A DNA stretch of 35,150 nucleotides from an uncultured Actinomycetes bacterium (GTDB lineage: Bacteria; Actinomycetota; Acidimicrobiia; Acidimicrobiales; RAAP-2): positions 1 through 35,150 of the forward strand of contig CAIKBU010000078.1 of NCBI GenBank assembly GCA_903825765.1. Reading direction: 5' to 3'. This document shows positions 34,946-35,150 of the stretch, one piece after another. The translations under genes were made by a program, and so were the position numbers. Under the pieces are notes generated by a model. That model did no database searches and was not told where the DNA came from. It worked only from the letters and a program-made list of their open reading frames with translations. Numbering within the stretch: the first letter of the stretch is position 1; each line of letters starts with the position of its first letter.

Positions 34946-35150
34946 ATGGACGCCACCGAACCCCTCCACCGCGCCCTCGGCCTCACCGACAGTGAGTTCG
35001 AGGACATCAAGCAGGTCCTCGGCCGCGAGCCGAACCACGTCGAACTCGCGCTCTACGGTGTGATGTGGTCGGAGCACTGCTCGTATAAATCGTCGCGTGT
35101 GCACCTGCGGCGCCTGCCGTCGGCCGGTGCGCACGTGCTGGTGGGTCCTG
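34946..35150 (+). CDS. purL: FGAM synthase large subunit PurL (5' part)
   Basis: The first 68 codons are present, and the gene runs off the window. YGVMWSEHCSYKSS is the hallmark N-terminal segment of the PurL subunit in the PurSQL system. The ATG at 34946 has GGAG about eight bases upstream. It completes purS-purQ-purL and catalyses the ATP-dependent step from FGAR to FGAM. Confidence 0.96.
   Translation, partial: MDATEPLHRALGLTDSEFEDIKQVLGREPNHVELALYGVMWSEHCSYKSSRVHLRRLPSAGAHVLVGP

Overview
The window reads as a chromosomal segment of a moderately GC-rich actinomycete, most likely a free-living aquatic lineage near Acidimicrobiia. Supporting points are a dnaK-grpE-dnaJ-hspR operon with a HAIR-like HspR site, a furA-katG pair, a mycobacterial-style dCTP deaminase (probably bifunctional), frequent GTG starts with -10 boxes directly upstream, and a heliorhodopsin that strongly resembles actinobacterial ones. 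The class-level placement is an inference. No gene-free stretch exceeds 300 bases; the two longest are 2610-2876 and 9491-9748, and both are described.

Region 1 (1-9490) is accessory. It opens with the 3' end of an IS3-family insertion sequence. A divergent catabolic locus follows. The leftward genes are an SDR protein lacking the usual catalytic Tyr/Lys, a two-cupin protein and an XRE-cupin regulator. The rightward genes are an amidohydrolase, a complete RbsB/RbsA/RbsC-type ABC importer and an M24-fold hydrolase with an altered metal site. The same 11-base word (TGTTCAGTGAA) lies just after the SDR promoter and inside the importer promoter, so I propose it as the operator of the XRE-cupin regulator. 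The substrate cannot be read from sequence. Two nearly identical terminator hairpins (140-174 and 9703-9743) bracket this block.

Region 2 (9749-16575) holds katG and furA with a perfect palindromic operator, a serine beta-lactamase-like hydrolase, purU, a heliorhodopsin, tRNA-Gly(CCC) and dcd. Region 3 (16600-21378) holds a membrane-anchored Fe-S oxidoreductase of the HdrD/CCG type, the ammonium transporter amt with its PII protein (which has unusual substitutions at effector-binding positions), and gpmA on the opposite strand.

Region 4 (21478-25363) is the heat-shock operon. Region 5 (25439-35150) is the purine biosynthesis run purA-purD-purB-purC and purS-purQ-purL (purL runs off the window). 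It is interrupted by a sulfate ABC importer operon (sbp-cysT-cysW-cysA) with its own promoter, overlapping palindromes at the start of its transcript and an internal hairpin.

The best candidates for something new are the region 1 pathway with its predicted regulon, the heliorhodopsin neighbourhood, and the atypical PII next to amt. I found no CRISPR array, prophage or obvious defence system.
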